Shown: positions 1 to 8,534, numbered from the stretch's first letter. The stretch: 64,000 nt of DNA from Pseudomonas sp. B28(2017) (GCF_002113025.1 NZ_NEJH01000018.1:1-64000), one strand, 5' to 3'. Notes: a model not told the origin generated them from the letters alone. Program-made: numbers and translations.

Positions 1-153
1 CTGCAGCGTCGCATCGGTGCTGCCATCGTCGACGACGATGATTTCGTAGGATTCATCGGCCAGCGCCACGCGGATTTCCTCAAGCAACGGCTTGAGGTTA
101 TTCGCTTCGTTTTTGGCGGGAATCAGTACGGATACAAAAATGTCTTGGCTCAT
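1..153 (-). CDS. Glycosyltransferase family 2, N-terminal fragment
   Basis: The gene starts with ATG at 153 and runs off the left edge, so only the first 51 codons are visible. The fragment begins MSQDIFVSVLIPAKNEANNL and then has EIIVVDDGSTDAT. This is the nucleotide-sugar-binding start of the GT-A fold in family 2 glycosyltransferases, where the VDDGST aspartates bind UDP/GDP-sugar and metal. The 'PAKNEANNL' opening is typical of the polyprenyl-phosphate mannosyl/glucosyl transferase branch (dolichol-phosphate mannose synthase-like), which hands sugars to lipid carriers at the membrane. Acceptor and sugar cannot be judged from this fragment. Confidence 0.8.
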   Translation of the reverse strand, partial: MSQDIFVSVLIPAKNEANNLKPLLEEIRVALADESYEIIVVDDGSTDATLQ

Positions 154-456
154 GGAGTCACTCTCGCCTTTATTGAATTTCTTTTATCAGAGGCGAATGA
201 AGGTGTAGTACACCGGCCGACTCGATGCAGGATTCAGCTGTTCAGGGCAATGACGCCAACAATGCCCGGCCCTATGGACGCACTCGCGCGCGACCCCGCA
301 TACGGTGCCCGGCCAATTGTAAAAATGGCGTTAATATTTCATGCAGTTTTTGTCCTTTCGCGCAGGGCGGCAACGAATTCGGTTGCCATTGGCGCCTGCC
401 CATCTAAAGTGCACCCACGCAAGTGAAAAACATGAATCGGGTAAGGACGCAGAACC
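154..456. other. Intergenic region between divergent genes, no gene seen
   Basis: This stretch of about 300 bases separates the leftward glycosyltransferase from the rightward DUF480 gene, so it must hold both promoters. Short open frames here have no convincing ribosome binding site or protein character. An AT-rich patch around 318-345 (TAATATTTCAT) could contain a -10 element, but I see no well-spaced -35 partner. No REP element or terminator was found. Confidence 0.4.
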
Positions 457-1101
457 ATGAGCGCTGAGCAAGAAACGACTTTCGATGAGCCCCGGCTCAA
501 TACCACGGAAATCCGCATCCTGGGCTCGTTGATCGAGAAACAGGCCACCAGCCCGGAAACCTATCCCCTGACCCTCAATGCCCTGGTGATTGCCTGCAAC
601 CAGAAAACCAGCCGCGAGCCGGTGATGAACCTCACACAAGGCCAGGTTGGCCAGAGCCTGCGCGCCCTTGAAGGACGCGGCTTCGCCAAACTGGTGATGG
701 GCAGCCGCGCCGACCGCTGGGAGCACAAGGTCGACAAGGCCCTGGAACTGGTGCCCGCGCAGGTCATCCTGACCGGGCTGATGTTCCTGCGCGGCCCGCA
801 GACCGTCAATGAACTGCTGACCCGCAGCGGCCGCATGCATGAGTTCGAAGATGCCGAACAGGTTGTGCATCAACTCGAACGCCTGATTGCCCGGGGCCTG
901 GCCGTGCTGATTCCGCGTCAGGCCGGCCAGCGCGAAGACCGCTATACCCATGCCTTGGGCGACCCGGCGGATATCGAGGCGATCATGGCGGCACGGCACA
1001 ACCCGGCCGAGCGTGGCGGCGGCGGGGTTTCGGTTGAACGGATCGAAGAACTGGAAGCGCGGATCGCGGCGCTGGAAGAGCGTTTGGCGCGGCTCGAATA
1101 G
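457..1101 (+). CDS. DUF480 (YceH-like) protein
   Basis: This 214-residue cytosolic protein matches the YceH/DUF480 family from its opening (LNTTEIRILGSLIEKQATSP, then YPLTLNALVIACNQKTSREP). The family folds as two winged-helix domains and its function is poorly defined. The second half has the expected 'LMFLRGPQTVNELLTRS' helix-turn-helix region. The last 22 residues (VERIEELEARIAALEERL) form a short leucine-rich coiled coil, probably for oligomerisation. The start is supported by a purine-rich AAGGA about 10 bases upstream. It appears to be monocistronic. A long open frame on the opposite strand is a codon-bias shadow. Confidence 0.85.
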   Translation: MSAEQETTFDEPRLNTTEIRILGSLIEKQATSPETYPLTLNALVIACNQKTSREPVMNLTQGQVGQSLRALEGRGFAKLVMGSRADRWEHKVDKALELVPAQVILTGLMFLRGPQTVNELLTRSGRMHEFEDAEQVVHQLERLIARGLAVLIPRQAGQREDRYTHALGDPADIEAIMAARHNPAERGGGGVSVERIEELEARIAALEERLARLE

Positions 1102-1127
1102 CCGGGATGATTGCCCGGCACAAAACC

Positions 1128-1257
1128 TGTAGGAGCAGTCGGTCGACGCTCGATTGCTCGCGAAGAACCTGAGGGCGGCGCGTTCATCCAGACAGCATGC
1201 GCCGTCATTGACGTCCATCGTCGGAACGCCGCCCGGAGCAAGCTCGCTCCTACAGGG
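1128..1257. repeat. REP-like element pair
   Basis: Two divergently oriented REP-like units lie between the DUF480 gene and the convergent cupin gene. The first (1128-1165) is degenerate and ends GCTCGCGAAG. The second (about 1217-1257) ends GCTCGCTCCTACAGG and carries the extended left flank CATCGTCGGAACGCCGCCCGGA. Nearly the same flank recurs at 47576-47616. Such pairs are non-coding palindromic units common between Pseudomonas genes. Confidence 0.7.
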
Positions 1258-1275
1258 GTTTGACGGTGCCTGTGG

Positions 1276-1794
1276 TTACTCGCCGTCCCAGTAATCCACC
1301 CCATCGGCCTGCCGGGCCACCGCCACAAAACCCGAGGCATTACCCTCGGCATCCACCTTGAAGTCGTCCATCACGGCGTATTTGCCGGAATCGGGGTATT
1401 CACAGATCTCCGGTGATTGCTGGGTGCTGATGGCCAGGTAGCGTAACTCGCCGTTGCTGGTATTGATGATCTGGTGCGCCTTTTCAGGCCCGCCCGGTGG
1501 GCAGGCGATCACATCCCCGGCGCGGATTGGAAAACGTTCGGACCCCAGGCGGACTTCCCCTTGCCCGGCGACGACGTAGAACATTTCCTCATTGACCCGA
1601 TGACTGTGAAACGGGCTGCCGCGCATGCCTGGTTCCAGCACATACAAGCGATAACCAAGCTTTTGCGCCCCCAGTTGCTGACCGACACGGGCCAGGCGTT
1701 GTTGATAGCGACCGGCGGTTTCACCCGTCGGCGCAAACGCTTCGGGCAGCGGTTCAAGCTCGACCGAATCCAGATTGAGAATGGGCGGATGCAT
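1276..1794 (-). CDS. Cupin-domain protein
   Basis: This is a single-domain cupin of 172 residues. The metal-binding motif 1 is PFHSHRVNEEMFYVVAGQGE at about residues 61-80, with likely ligands His63, His65 and Glu69/70. The second motif region is GDVIACPPGGPEKAHQIIN. Residues before and after look like a small sugar- or acid-processing cupin, but the substrate cannot be inferred. The start has a strong AGGAGG that overlaps the stop codon of the shikimate-dehydrogenase-like gene just upstream (8-base gap). The two are therefore very likely co-transcribed and translationally coupled, with the cupin second. Confidence 0.8.
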   Translation of the reverse strand: MHPPILNLDSVELEPLPEAFAPTGETAGRYQQRLARVGQQLGAQKLGYRLYVLEPGMRGSPFHSHRVNEEMFYVVAGQGEVRLGSERFPIRAGDVIACPPGGPEKAHQIINTSNGELRYLAISTQQSPEICEYPDSGKYAVMDDFKVDAEGNASGFVAVARQADGVDYWDGE

Positions 1795-1802
1795 GGAACC
1801 TC

Positions 1803-2621
1803 CTAGCTGCGGGCAAACGCTACTGCCTTGTGGAATTGCTCGTCTGTCGGCCGTACGCCGGTATAGAGCACAAATTGCTCCAGTGCCTGGATCGCGATCA
1901 CTTCCAGGCCGGTGATGACCCGCTTGCCTTCGGCACGAGCACGCACGATCAACGGTGTTTCCGAGGGAATCGCCACCACATCGAACACAGTTTCCGCTTT
2001 TTCGATCACGTCAGGCTCAAAGGCCAGTTGATCGGCCTCCGGTCCTCCCGCCATGCCGATCGGGGTGACGTTGACCAGCATCTGCGGGCGACGATTGCCC
2101 AGCTCGGCTTGCCACTCATACCCCAACGACTGCGCCAGCGCCCGCCCGGCGCGCTCGTTGCGGGCCACGATCAGGCCGTGCTCATACCCGCCATCGCGCA
2201 GGGCGCTCGCCACGGCCTTGGCCATGCCGCCGCTGCCGCGCAAGGCAAACGTCGAGTCCTTGGGCACCTGGTGTTTTTCCAGCAACCGGGCAACGGCGAT
2301 GTAATCGGTGTTGTAGGCCTTGAGATGGCCGTCGGTGTTGACGATGGTGTTGATCGATTGAATGGCGGCGGCAGAGGCGTCGAGCTCATCCACCAGGGCG
2401 ATGCAGGCTTCCTTGAACGGCATCGACACGCCACAGCCACGAATCCGCAGGGCGCGAATGCCGGCAACGGCACCCGGCAGGTCCTGGCTGGCAAAGGCCT
2501 TGTAGTAAAAATTCAGGTCCAGCTGTTCATACAGATGATTATGAAAACGCAGACCAAAGTTCCCGGGACGCCCTGAAAGGGACATGCACAGTTGGGTGTC
2601 TTTGTTGGGGTTCATCTGCAT
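1803..2621 (-). CDS. Shikimate dehydrogenase-like oxidoreductase
   Basis: This 272-residue protein belongs to the AroE/YdiB family of NAD(P)-dependent shikimate/quinate dehydrogenases. It has the substrate-domain motif VSMPFKEACI (catalytic Lys), INTIVNTDGHLKAYNTDYIA, the dinucleotide-binding loop RGSGGMAKAV, and NVTPIGM. These motifs depart from housekeeping AroE, where one expects SxS near the N-terminus and GAGG in the Rossmann loop. A specialised paralogue acting on quinate, shikimate or another cyclic acid is therefore more likely than the main biosynthetic enzyme. The ATG at 2621 has AAGGAG eight bases upstream. It is first in a two-gene operon with a cupin. Confidence 0.75.
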   Translation of the reverse strand: MQMNPNKDTQLCMSLSGRPGNFGLRFHNHLYEQLDLNFYYKAFASQDLPGAVAGIRALRIRGCGVSMPFKEACIALVDELDASAAAIQSINTIVNTDGHLKAYNTDYIAVARLLEKHQVPKDSTFALRGSGGMAKAVASALRDGGYEHGLIVARNERAGRALAQSLGYEWQAELGNRRPQMLVNVTPIGMAGGPEADQLAFEPDVIEKAETVFDVVAIPSETPLIVRARAEGKRVITGLEVIAIQALEQFVLYTGVRPTDEQFHKAVAFARS

Positions 2622-2867
2622 GGGGAAGCTCCTTCAAATGCACTTTTCGGATGGACGGGATTAGCCCCCCATCGGGTTCTGATCGATCATATAAGCCTGT
2701 GCGCAAGGGCTTGAACAGGTCGGTAAGAAAGTCGGTACAGACCTTACACAAAATTTACCCAACGGCCGTGCTGTTTTTCAGAAAAACGCTGTCTTAGAAG
2801 TATCCCCGCGACAATCCTTGGGTCTATTGCAGACACAAGCGCCGGGCTGAAGAACCGAGGAGCTATC

Positions 2868-3233
2868 ATGATCCGTAAAGTCCCCACAGTAGCCTTGCTG
2901 ATCGGCGCCCTTGCTATCGCAGGACAGGCGCAAGCCCATGGTGGTGGTAATTACTGGCAAGGCCCGGCGGTGTTTGGCGCGATTGTCGGTACTGCCATTG
3001 TCGGCTCGGCCCTGATCAACGCGAACCGACCGGTCTATGTCGCACCGCAACCGGTCTACTACCAGCCCGCGCCGGCTTATTACGCGCCACCGCCTCCGGT
3101 TTACTACCAGCCGGCTCCGGTTTATGTCCAACAACCGGTCTACTACGGCCCGGCTCCGGTTTATTACGGTCCACCCCGTGGCTACTACGGCCCTCCTCGT
3201 GGCTACTACGGTCATCACTACGGCCGCTGGTAA
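2868..3233 (+). CDS. Secreted Pro/Tyr-rich small protein
   Basis: This 121-residue protein has a signal peptide of about 23 residues (LLIGALAIAGQAQA, probable cut before HGGG). A glycine/alanine segment AVFGAIVGTAIVGSA follows and could insert in a membrane. The rest is low complexity: repeated PVYYQPAP / PVYYGP units and two copies of PPRGYYG, ending HHYGRW. It resembles the YXWGXW-type or Pro/Tyr-rich periplasmic and envelope proteins of pseudomonads. No enzymatic role can be assigned. A GAGGAG ribosome site precedes the ATG and a strong terminator follows directly, so it is a single-gene unit. Confidence 0.75.
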   Translation: MIRKVPTVALLIGALAIAGQAQAHGGGNYWQGPAVFGAIVGTAIVGSALINANRPVYVAPQPVYYQPAPAYYAPPPPVYYQPAPVYVQQPVYYGPAPVYYGPPRGYYGPPRGYYGHHYGRW

Positions 3234-3245
3234 CGGACTCGTCAG

Positions 3246-3273
3246 GCCCCGCTGAAACAGCGGGGCTTTTTTT
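3246..3273 (+). terminator. Rho-independent terminator
   Basis: A perfect 9-bp stem GCCCCGCTG / CAGCGGGGC with an AAA loop is followed by seven T residues. It lies 12 bases after the stop of the Pro/Tyr-rich protein gene. Confidence 0.92.
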
Positions 3274-3404
3274 GCCCGTTTGTCGGTGCTGGTCTGGAAA
3301 AATCTCGCCAAGGTCGCTATCGGGACAGTACGCGCGGTGGAAATTGGCAAGATGGACTGACCCGTTTTCTGCCGCGCGGCGAAAAACGGTCATATTTTTG
3401 TCAT

Positions 3405-3430
3405 GACAGTTCCGCAAGCTCGGGACTGTC
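3405..3430. promoter_or_regulatory. Inverted repeat upstream of a small protein gene
   Basis: GACAGTTCCG and CGGGACTGTC form a 10-bp inverted repeat with one G-T wobble around a six-base loop CAAGCT. It ends 36 bases before the ATG of the 64-residue protein. There is no T-run, so it is more likely an operator or 5'-leader hairpin than a terminator. Confidence 0.4.
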
Positions 3431-3466
3431 CGTCGATAACAGGTTGATAACAACAAGGACGACCAC

Positions 3467-3661
3467 ATGCCAACGCAAAATCCGCACCGCATCGTCGGTC
3501 TGTGCACCTCCAGCAAGGTCTACAACGCACTGACCGAACTCAAGCACCTGGAAGGTCATCGCAGCGCCAAGTTTCTCTCGCTGCTGACGCAAAACCTGGT
3601 GCGCAAGGGCCTGCTCAACGAGCAGGAAGTGGTTCATATGCTCGACCAGGTGGTCAACTGA
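3467..3661 (+). CDS. Small conserved-looking protein (64 aa)
   Basis: This short protein begins MPTQNPHRIVGLCTSSKVYN and then has ELKHLEGHRSAKFLSLLTQN. It is predicted helical and soluble, with a single cysteine and no signal peptide. AAGGA is placed about 8 bases before the ATG, and codon use matches the neighbours. I recall similar small uncharacterised proteins in Pseudomonas but cannot name a family. A 10-bp inverted repeat lies just upstream at 3405-3430. Its function is unknown. Confidence 0.65.
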   Translation: MPTQNPHRIVGLCTSSKVYNALTELKHLEGHRSAKFLSLLTQNLVRKGLLNEQEVVHMLDQVVN

Positions 3662-3776
3662 CCGACCAACGGTCGTTTGCCCCTGCTGGCATCAATGACC
3701 ACTATCGAAAGCGTTGATTACCCCTCGAGGCACCCGGACCTTAAAGTAACTCCACAGATTGATGGAGGTACTTATC

Positions 3777-3968
3777 ATGTCCCAGGTTCAGATCATGTCC
3801 GTTATCGGCAGCGCAGTCCCCGCACAGCTCAGAGAGCTGGGCATGCTCGCCTGCTGGTATCTGGTACAGGACGGCGTGCAGATCAGCGGCCCGCTCACTT
3901 CGCTGCCCGCTGCCCAAGAGCTGTCGCAACGCATCGGCATCGGCCAGTCCGGCAGGCTCAGCGCTTAA
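3777..3968 (+). CDS. Small hypothetical protein (63 aa)
   Basis: The start is set at the ATG at 3777, which has GGAGG eight bases upstream. An upstream in-frame TTG lacks a ribosome site. The product starts MSQVQIMSVIGSAVPAQLRE and continues LGMLACWYLVQDGVQISGPL. It has one central hydrophobic stretch too polar to be a confident membrane helix, and no recognised domain. The stop overlaps the stop of the convergent AI-2E-family gene by four bases. Confidence 0.6.
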   Translation: MSQVQIMSVIGSAVPAQLRELGMLACWYLVQDGVQISGPLTSLPAAQELSQRIGIGQSGRLSA

Positions 3969-5026
3969 GGCAACTGCACCCGCGGTTTGGTTTCGACGAA
4001 AATGGCCCAGCTCGACATGAACAGGGCCGCGATCAACGGCCCGATGACAAAGCCGTTCAAGCCGAAAATCGCCAGGCCACCAAGGGTCGAGATCAGGATC
4101 ATGTAGTCCGGCATCCTGGTGTCCTTGCCCACCAGCAACGGCCTGAGCAGGTTATCCACCAGCCCGATCACGAAGCCCCCGAACAGCCCCAGCACCACGC
4201 CCTGCCAGATCGCCCCGGTGAGCAGGAAAAACACCGCCACCGGCGCCCAGACTATTCCCGCCCCCACCGCCGGCAGCAGCGACAGAAACGCCATCAACAC
4301 TGCCCAGAGCAACACGCTGGGAATGTCCAGAAACCAGAAGACCAGGCCGCCCAGCACGCCTTGCGTGATGGCCACCAGCAAATTGCCCTTCACCGTAGCC
4401 CGCACCACACGATTGAACTTGAGCTGCAAACGGCGTTTTTGCTGTTCCTGCAACGGCACCGCCATGCGCACCTTGCGCGCCAGTTCCGCACCGTCGCGCA
4501 GGAAGAAGAACAGCAAGTACAGCATGATGAAGAAACTGACGATGAACTCGAACGTGCCCTGGCCGAAACTGAACGCCTGAGAGGCCAGCACCTGCCCGCC
4601 GGTCATCGCGCTTTTAACGATTTTCTCTCGCACCCCATTCAACTCGCCCATGCCGAAGCGATCCAGCAGGTGCTGGAAATACGGCGGCAGGCTGTGCTTG
4701 AACTGCGCCACGTACCCGGCAATGTCGAGCTCGCCGCTCTCAATGCTTTTGTAGAGCGCCACGCCCTCCTGAACCAGCAAGGCACTGGTGATGATCACCG
4801 GCAGAATCGCAATCACCAGGCAAATGCTCAATGTACACAGCGATGTGAGGTTGCGTTGCCAGCCGAACTTCAGTTGCAGCCGACGCTGCAGTGGCGCAAA
4901 GACGATGCCGAGGATCACCGCCCAGAACACCGCGCCGTAGAACGGCAGCAGGATCCAGATGAAGGCCGCGCTGACCAGCACCAGCAAAACCGTCAGCGAT
5001 TTGTCCTGCAGGATCGTCTCGTTCAT
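3965..5026 (-). CDS. AI-2E family transporter (PerM-like)
   Basis: This 353-residue integral membrane protein is of the AI-2E exporter family (UPF0118, PerM/TqsA-like). About seven to eight hydrophobic segments are visible. They include the N-terminal pair (LTVLLVLVSAAFIWILLPF, GAVFWAVILGIVFAPLQ), a long soluble middle region with VREKIVKSAMTGGQVLASQA, and the conserved late segments with LGLFGGFVIGLVDNLLRPL and DYMILISTLGGLAIFGLNGF, which are diagnostic. Members export small molecules or act in ion exchange, and the substrate here is unknown. The start was moved to the ATG at 5026 (MNETILQDKS), which has GGAAC upstream and directly precedes the first membrane segment. Confidence 0.85.
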   Translation of the reverse strand: MNETILQDKSLTVLLVLVSAAFIWILLPFYGAVFWAVILGIVFAPLQRRLQLKFGWQRNLTSLCTLSICLVIAILPVIITSALLVQEGVALYKSIESGELDIAGYVAQFKHSLPPYFQHLLDRFGMGELNGVREKIVKSAMTGGQVLASQAFSFGQGTFEFIVSFFIMLYLLFFFLRDGAELARKVRMAVPLQEQQKRRLQLKFNRVVRATVKGNLLVAITQGVLGGLVFWFLDIPSVLLWAVLMAFLSLLPAVGAGIVWAPVAVFFLLTGAIWQGVVLGLFGGFVIGLVDNLLRPLLVGKDTRMPDYMILISTLGGLAIFGLNGFVIGPLIAALFMSSWAIFVETKPRVQLP

Positions 5027-5186
5027 GTCCGTTCCGTGCCAGCCTGGACGAAAAACTTCCGCCCTGATGTTTAGTCCGCTGCGTCTCGCGCGAGTGCCAT
5101 CGGTTTGTTGATCAGGCATAGATCCAGGTCAATAAATCCCTGGCACAGGGCATTTACCCTAGGCGGCTTTTGCGACCGACACCGCC

Positions 5187-6512
5187 ATGAACCTCACCGC
5201 GCCAGAACTGCTCGCCCCCGCCGGCACCCTGAAAAACATGCGTTACGCCTTCGCTTACGGCGCCGATGCCGTGTACGCCGGCCAGCCGCGCTACAGCCTG
5301 CGGGTGCGCAACAACGAATTCGACCACGCCAACCTGGCCCTTGGCATTCGCGAAGCGCAGGCTCAGGGCAAGCGCTTCTACGTGGTGGTGAACATCGCGC
5401 CGCACAACGCCAAGCTCAAGACCTTCCTCAAGGACCTTGAACCGGTGATCGCCATGACCCCGGATGCGCTGATCATGTCCGACCCCGGCCTGATCATGCT
5501 GGTGCGCCGGCACTATCCGCAGATGCCGATCCACCTTTCGGTGCAGGCCAACACGGTGAATTGGGCGAGTGTCGAGTTCTGGCAGCAGCAAGGCCTGAGC
5601 CGGATCATCCTGTCGCGGGAGCTGTCGCTGGAGGAAATCGCCGAGATTCGCCAGCAAGTGCCTGCCATGGAACTGGAAGTGTTCGTGCACGGCGCATTGT
5701 GCATGGCCTATTCCGGGCGTTGCCTGTTGTCGGGCTACATGAACCGGCGCGATGCCAATCAGGGGACATGCACCAATGCCTGTCGCTGGAAATACTCGGC
5801 ACAGCCGGCTACGGAAAACCAGCTCGGTGAGATCGTCCGGACATTCGAACCCGAGCCGACCCTGGGCATCGGCGCACCCACCGATCAGGTGTTCCTGTTG
5901 CAGGAAGCCAACCGTCCCGGCGAACAGATGCCCGCCTTTGAGGACGAGCACGGTACTTACATCATGAACGCCAAGGACCTGCGCGCCGTGCAGCACGTCG
6001 AACGCCTGACACACATGGGCGTGCATTCCCTGAAAATCGAAGGCCGGACCAAATCCCACTTCTATTGCGCGCGCACCACCCAGGTTTATCGCCGGGCTAT
6101 CGACGACGCGGTAGCGGGCCGGGCCTTCGACCGCGGCCTGATGACCGACCTGGAATCCCTCGCCCAGCGCGGCTACACCGAAGGTTTTCTGCGTCGACAT
6201 GTGCATGACGAGTACCAGAACTACCAGAACGGCAGTTCAGTGTCGGAGCGACAGCAGTTTGTCGGTGAATTGACCGGGCGACGGCAGGATCGCCTGGCCG
6301 AAGTCAAGGTGAAGAACCGCTTCGGCCTGGGCGACCACATGGAACTGATGACACCAAAGGGCAACTTCCACTTCGATCTGCATCAGTTGCAAAACGCCAA
6401 GGGTGAAGCGATCGACGTTGCACCGGGCGACGGGCACACCGTGTATTTGCCGATACCGGATGCGGTGGATCTGAGTTTTGGCCTGCTAATGCGAGATATC
6501 AACATGCCATAA
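5187..6512 (+). CDS. trhP: U32 family tRNA hydroxylation protein TrhP (YegQ)
   Basis: This 441-residue protein belongs to the U32 'peptidase' family. The family signature EVFVHGALCMAYSGRCLLS is at about residues 164-182. Cys172, Cys179, Cys195 and Cys199 are in the spacing expected for an iron-sulfur cluster. In E. coli the orthologue YegQ/TrhP acts in prephenate-dependent 5-hydroxylation of U34 in tRNA rather than in proteolysis. The N-terminal TIM-barrel start (LLAPAGTLKNMRYAFAYGAD) and the C-terminal domain (ELTGRRQDRLAEVKVKNRF) are both intact. It appears to be a single gene and is convergent with the LysR gene, only 8 bases away. Confidence 0.88.
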   Translation: MNLTAPELLAPAGTLKNMRYAFAYGADAVYAGQPRYSLRVRNNEFDHANLALGIREAQAQGKRFYVVVNIAPHNAKLKTFLKDLEPVIAMTPDALIMSDPGLIMLVRRHYPQMPIHLSVQANTVNWASVEFWQQQGLSRIILSRELSLEEIAEIRQQVPAMELEVFVHGALCMAYSGRCLLSGYMNRRDANQGTCTNACRWKYSAQPATENQLGEIVRTFEPEPTLGIGAPTDQVFLLQEANRPGEQMPAFEDEHGTYIMNAKDLRAVQHVERLTHMGVHSLKIEGRTKSHFYCARTTQVYRRAIDDAVAGRAFDRGLMTDLESLAQRGYTEGFLRRHVHDEYQNYQNGSSVSERQQFVGELTGRRQDRLAEVKVKNRFGLGDHMELMTPKGNFHFDLHQLQNAKGEAIDVAPGDGHTVYLPIPDAVDLSFGLLMRDINMP

Positions 6513-6520
6513 CCCCTGTG

Positions 6521-7384
6521 TCAGGCGAACTCCTCGCGCAGCATCGCCACAAACGCCTCTCGCGCCGGGTGAACCCCGGCGTTTTCGTGCCAGTAAAACA
6601 GGTTGTCGACGGCGGTCAGCTCAGGAAATTCAAACCCCGCACACCCCGCGCCTTTGGCGTATTGGTCAAAGATCCCCTTGGGCACCAGCGCCACGCCGGC
6701 CCCGGCGCTGACGCAACCGACAATCGCGCCATAACTGGCCAGGCTGACAATCGGCAGTGCCTGTCCCTGTCGCAACAACCAATGCTCCAGCGCCGCCCGG
6801 TATGGACAACCCTGGGGCCACATGAACACGGTCTGATCCTGCAAATCGCTGATGTCCCGCAGCGGCCCCAGGGATGTCGAGGCAATCAGCAGCAAATCTT
6901 CGCGGTACATCGGCGTGCGCTTGAGGTGCGACCGCTCCACATCCACCGCCACTATTGCGCCGTCGAGCTTGTGATTGAGCGTGTCGTCGAGCAACTGCCC
7001 CCAGGAACCGGTGGTCAGCTCCAGTGCTACCTGCGGAAAACGCTTGTGGAATTTCGCCAGCAGACGCGGCAAACGCCCGGTAGCCGACGACTCGATAGCC
7101 CCGATGCGCAACGGCCCGGAGGGTTCGGCCGAAGGATCAACCGCGCGTTTGGCCTCGGCGGTGAGGGCGAGAATTTTCAAGGCGTAGGCCAGGAAGGTCT
7201 GCCCCGATGGGCTGATGCGCAGCCCTCGCCCCTCGCGTAGAAACAGTGCCACACCCAGTTCGGCCTCAAGGGCCTTGATCCGTGCCGTGATGTTCGACGG
7301 CACGCAATGCAACAGCTCGGCTGCACGGGCGATGCTGCCGACCTCGGCCACGGTCTTGAACATGCGAATCTGTGCCAGCTCCAT
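6521..7384 (-). CDS. LysR-family transcriptional regulator
   Basis: This is a standard-length LysR regulator (287 aa). The N-terminal winged helix reads MFKTVAEVGSIARAAELLHC, then PSNITARIKALEAELGVALF. A periplasmic-binding-protein-like effector domain starts near residue 90 (LRIGAIESSATGRLPRLLAK). It lies head-to-head with a DMT-family exporter gene, 96 bases apart, and by LysR habit probably controls that transporter. I found no convincing symmetrical T-N11-A box in the short shared gap. The effector is unknown. Confidence 0.88.
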   Translation of the reverse strand: MELAQIRMFKTVAEVGSIARAAELLHCVPSNITARIKALEAELGVALFLREGRGLRISPSGQTFLAYALKILALTAEAKRAVDPSAEPSGPLRIGAIESSATGRLPRLLAKFHKRFPQVALELTTGSWGQLLDDTLNHKLDGAIVAVDVERSHLKRTPMYREDLLLIASTSLGPLRDISDLQDQTVFMWPQGCPYRAALEHWLLRQGQALPIVSLASYGAIVGCVSAGAGVALVPKGIFDQYAKGAGCAGFEFPELTAVDNLFYWHENAGVHPAREAFVAMLREEFA

Positions 7385-7480
7385 ACATCACCAAAAATGA
7401 ACGGTTTACGCAGTATAAGTCAGTTGTGGCGAACGATGCGCTTTCTGATACTCGACGCATCCACCCACAGGTGCACGACC

Positions 7481-8392
7481 ATGACGCCGCTCAAACCCTC
7501 CCCCGTTTCACCCTGGAAAATCATCCTGGCCATGGCGTTTGTCGTGGCCTGCTGGGGATACTCCCCGACCGGCATTCATATCGGCTTGCAGGCCTACGAC
7601 CCCGTGCACCTGGCACTCCTGCGCTTCCTGCTGGCCTCCGCGTTCATGGCCGTGATCGCGATTTTCAAGGGCATCCGCCTGCCCAGCCTGCGAGACCTGC
7701 CGCTGATGTTCGGCCTGGGGTTCTTTGCCGTGAGCCTGCACCACGTGGCGATCAACTTCGGGCAACAGGGTGTCAGCGCCGGCGCTTCGAGCGTCCTGGC
7801 CCAGACCACGCCGCTGTTCAGCACGCTGATCGCGCGCTTCGTGCTCAAGGATCAGGTAAGCCTGTGGCGCTGGGGTTGTGTGCTGCTCGGGTTGTCTGGC
7901 GTGGTGATTGTGGTGACGGGCGATCATGGCCTGGGCAGCCTCGATGCCCACGGCTTGCTGATCCTGCTCGCGGCGGTGTCCTGGAGTCTCTACTTTGCCC
8001 TGCAAAAACATCACACCGGGCGTTACGACGGGCTGACACTGGTGTGTTACACGGTGTGGTCGGGGACGGTGCTGTTGCTGATCTATCTGCCCGGTCTTGT
8101 GGATCAGATCACCCTGGCGCCGCTGCACGTGCAGTTTGCGGTGATTGCCCTGGGGATTTTCCCCAGTGCCCTGGCGTACCTGGCCTGGGCCTATGTACTG
8201 GCGCATGTCGATTTGAGTCGGGCAACGATGACGCTGTATCTGACACCGCCGACGGCGATGGTGATTGCGTCTTATGCGCTCGGCGAACGGCCGACGTTGA
8301 TGATCGTGGTCGGCGGGCTGGTGGTGTTGGCGAGTGTGCTGGCGTTGAATCTGGAGCGGCGGGCTGTGGTTGTTCAGGTTGCTCGGGCCTGA
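7481..8392 (+). CDS. EamA/DMT-family transporter
   Basis: This 303-residue inner-membrane protein has two EamA repeats and about ten transmembrane helices. The first repeat starts IILAMAFVVACWGYSPTGIH, and the second contains LLILLAAVSWSLYFALQKHH. Proteins of this drug/metabolite superfamily export amino acids, nucleosides or other metabolites. The ATG at 7481 was chosen because it opens just before the first helix. Upstream in-frame starts would add a long polar tail. It is divergent from the LysR regulator, which probably regulates it. Confidence 0.86.
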   Translation: MTPLKPSPVSPWKIILAMAFVVACWGYSPTGIHIGLQAYDPVHLALLRFLLASAFMAVIAIFKGIRLPSLRDLPLMFGLGFFAVSLHHVAINFGQQGVSAGASSVLAQTTPLFSTLIARFVLKDQVSLWRWGCVLLGLSGVVIVVTGDHGLGSLDAHGLLILLAAVSWSLYFALQKHHTGRYDGLTLVCYTVWSGTVLLLIYLPGLVDQITLAPLHVQFAVIALGIFPSALAYLAWAYVLAHVDLSRATMTLYLTPPTAMVIASYALGERPTLMIVVGGLVVLASVLALNLERRAVVVQVARA

Positions 8393-8421
8393 TCCATGTT
8401 TTTTTGCTGCCTGGACTGACG

Positions 8422-8500
8422 TCTTCGCGAGCAGGCTCGCTCCCACATTGATTGTGTGAACAATACACATCTCCTGTGGGAGCGAGCCTGCTCGCGAAAA
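8422..8500. repeat. REP-like inverted pair
   Basis: Two REP units face each other: TTCGCGAGCAGGCTCGCTCC at 8424-8443 and GTGGGAGCGAGCCTGCTCGC at 8475-8494. They are separated by about 30 bases and fill the gap between the convergent DMT and GntR genes. Confidence 0.8.
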
Positions 8501-8534
8501 ACGAAGACTCGGTGCTTCTGAAAAACAGACAACC

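Noticed and set aside
331..1218. 295-codon open frame opposite the DUF480 gene, extending beyond both ends
   Set aside because: The forward gene has family similarity and a ribosome site. The reverse frame runs through a REP element at its start, and its composition is shadow-like.
3677..5074. 465-codon forward frame opposite the AI-2E transporter
   Set aside because: It covers a small upstream gene and the whole membrane-protein gene in the wrong frame. The product is His/Gln/Arg-rich.
5154..6206. 350-codon open frame opposite trhP
   Set aside because: It is antisense to a conserved gene with its signature motif. The antisense product has no recognisable domain.
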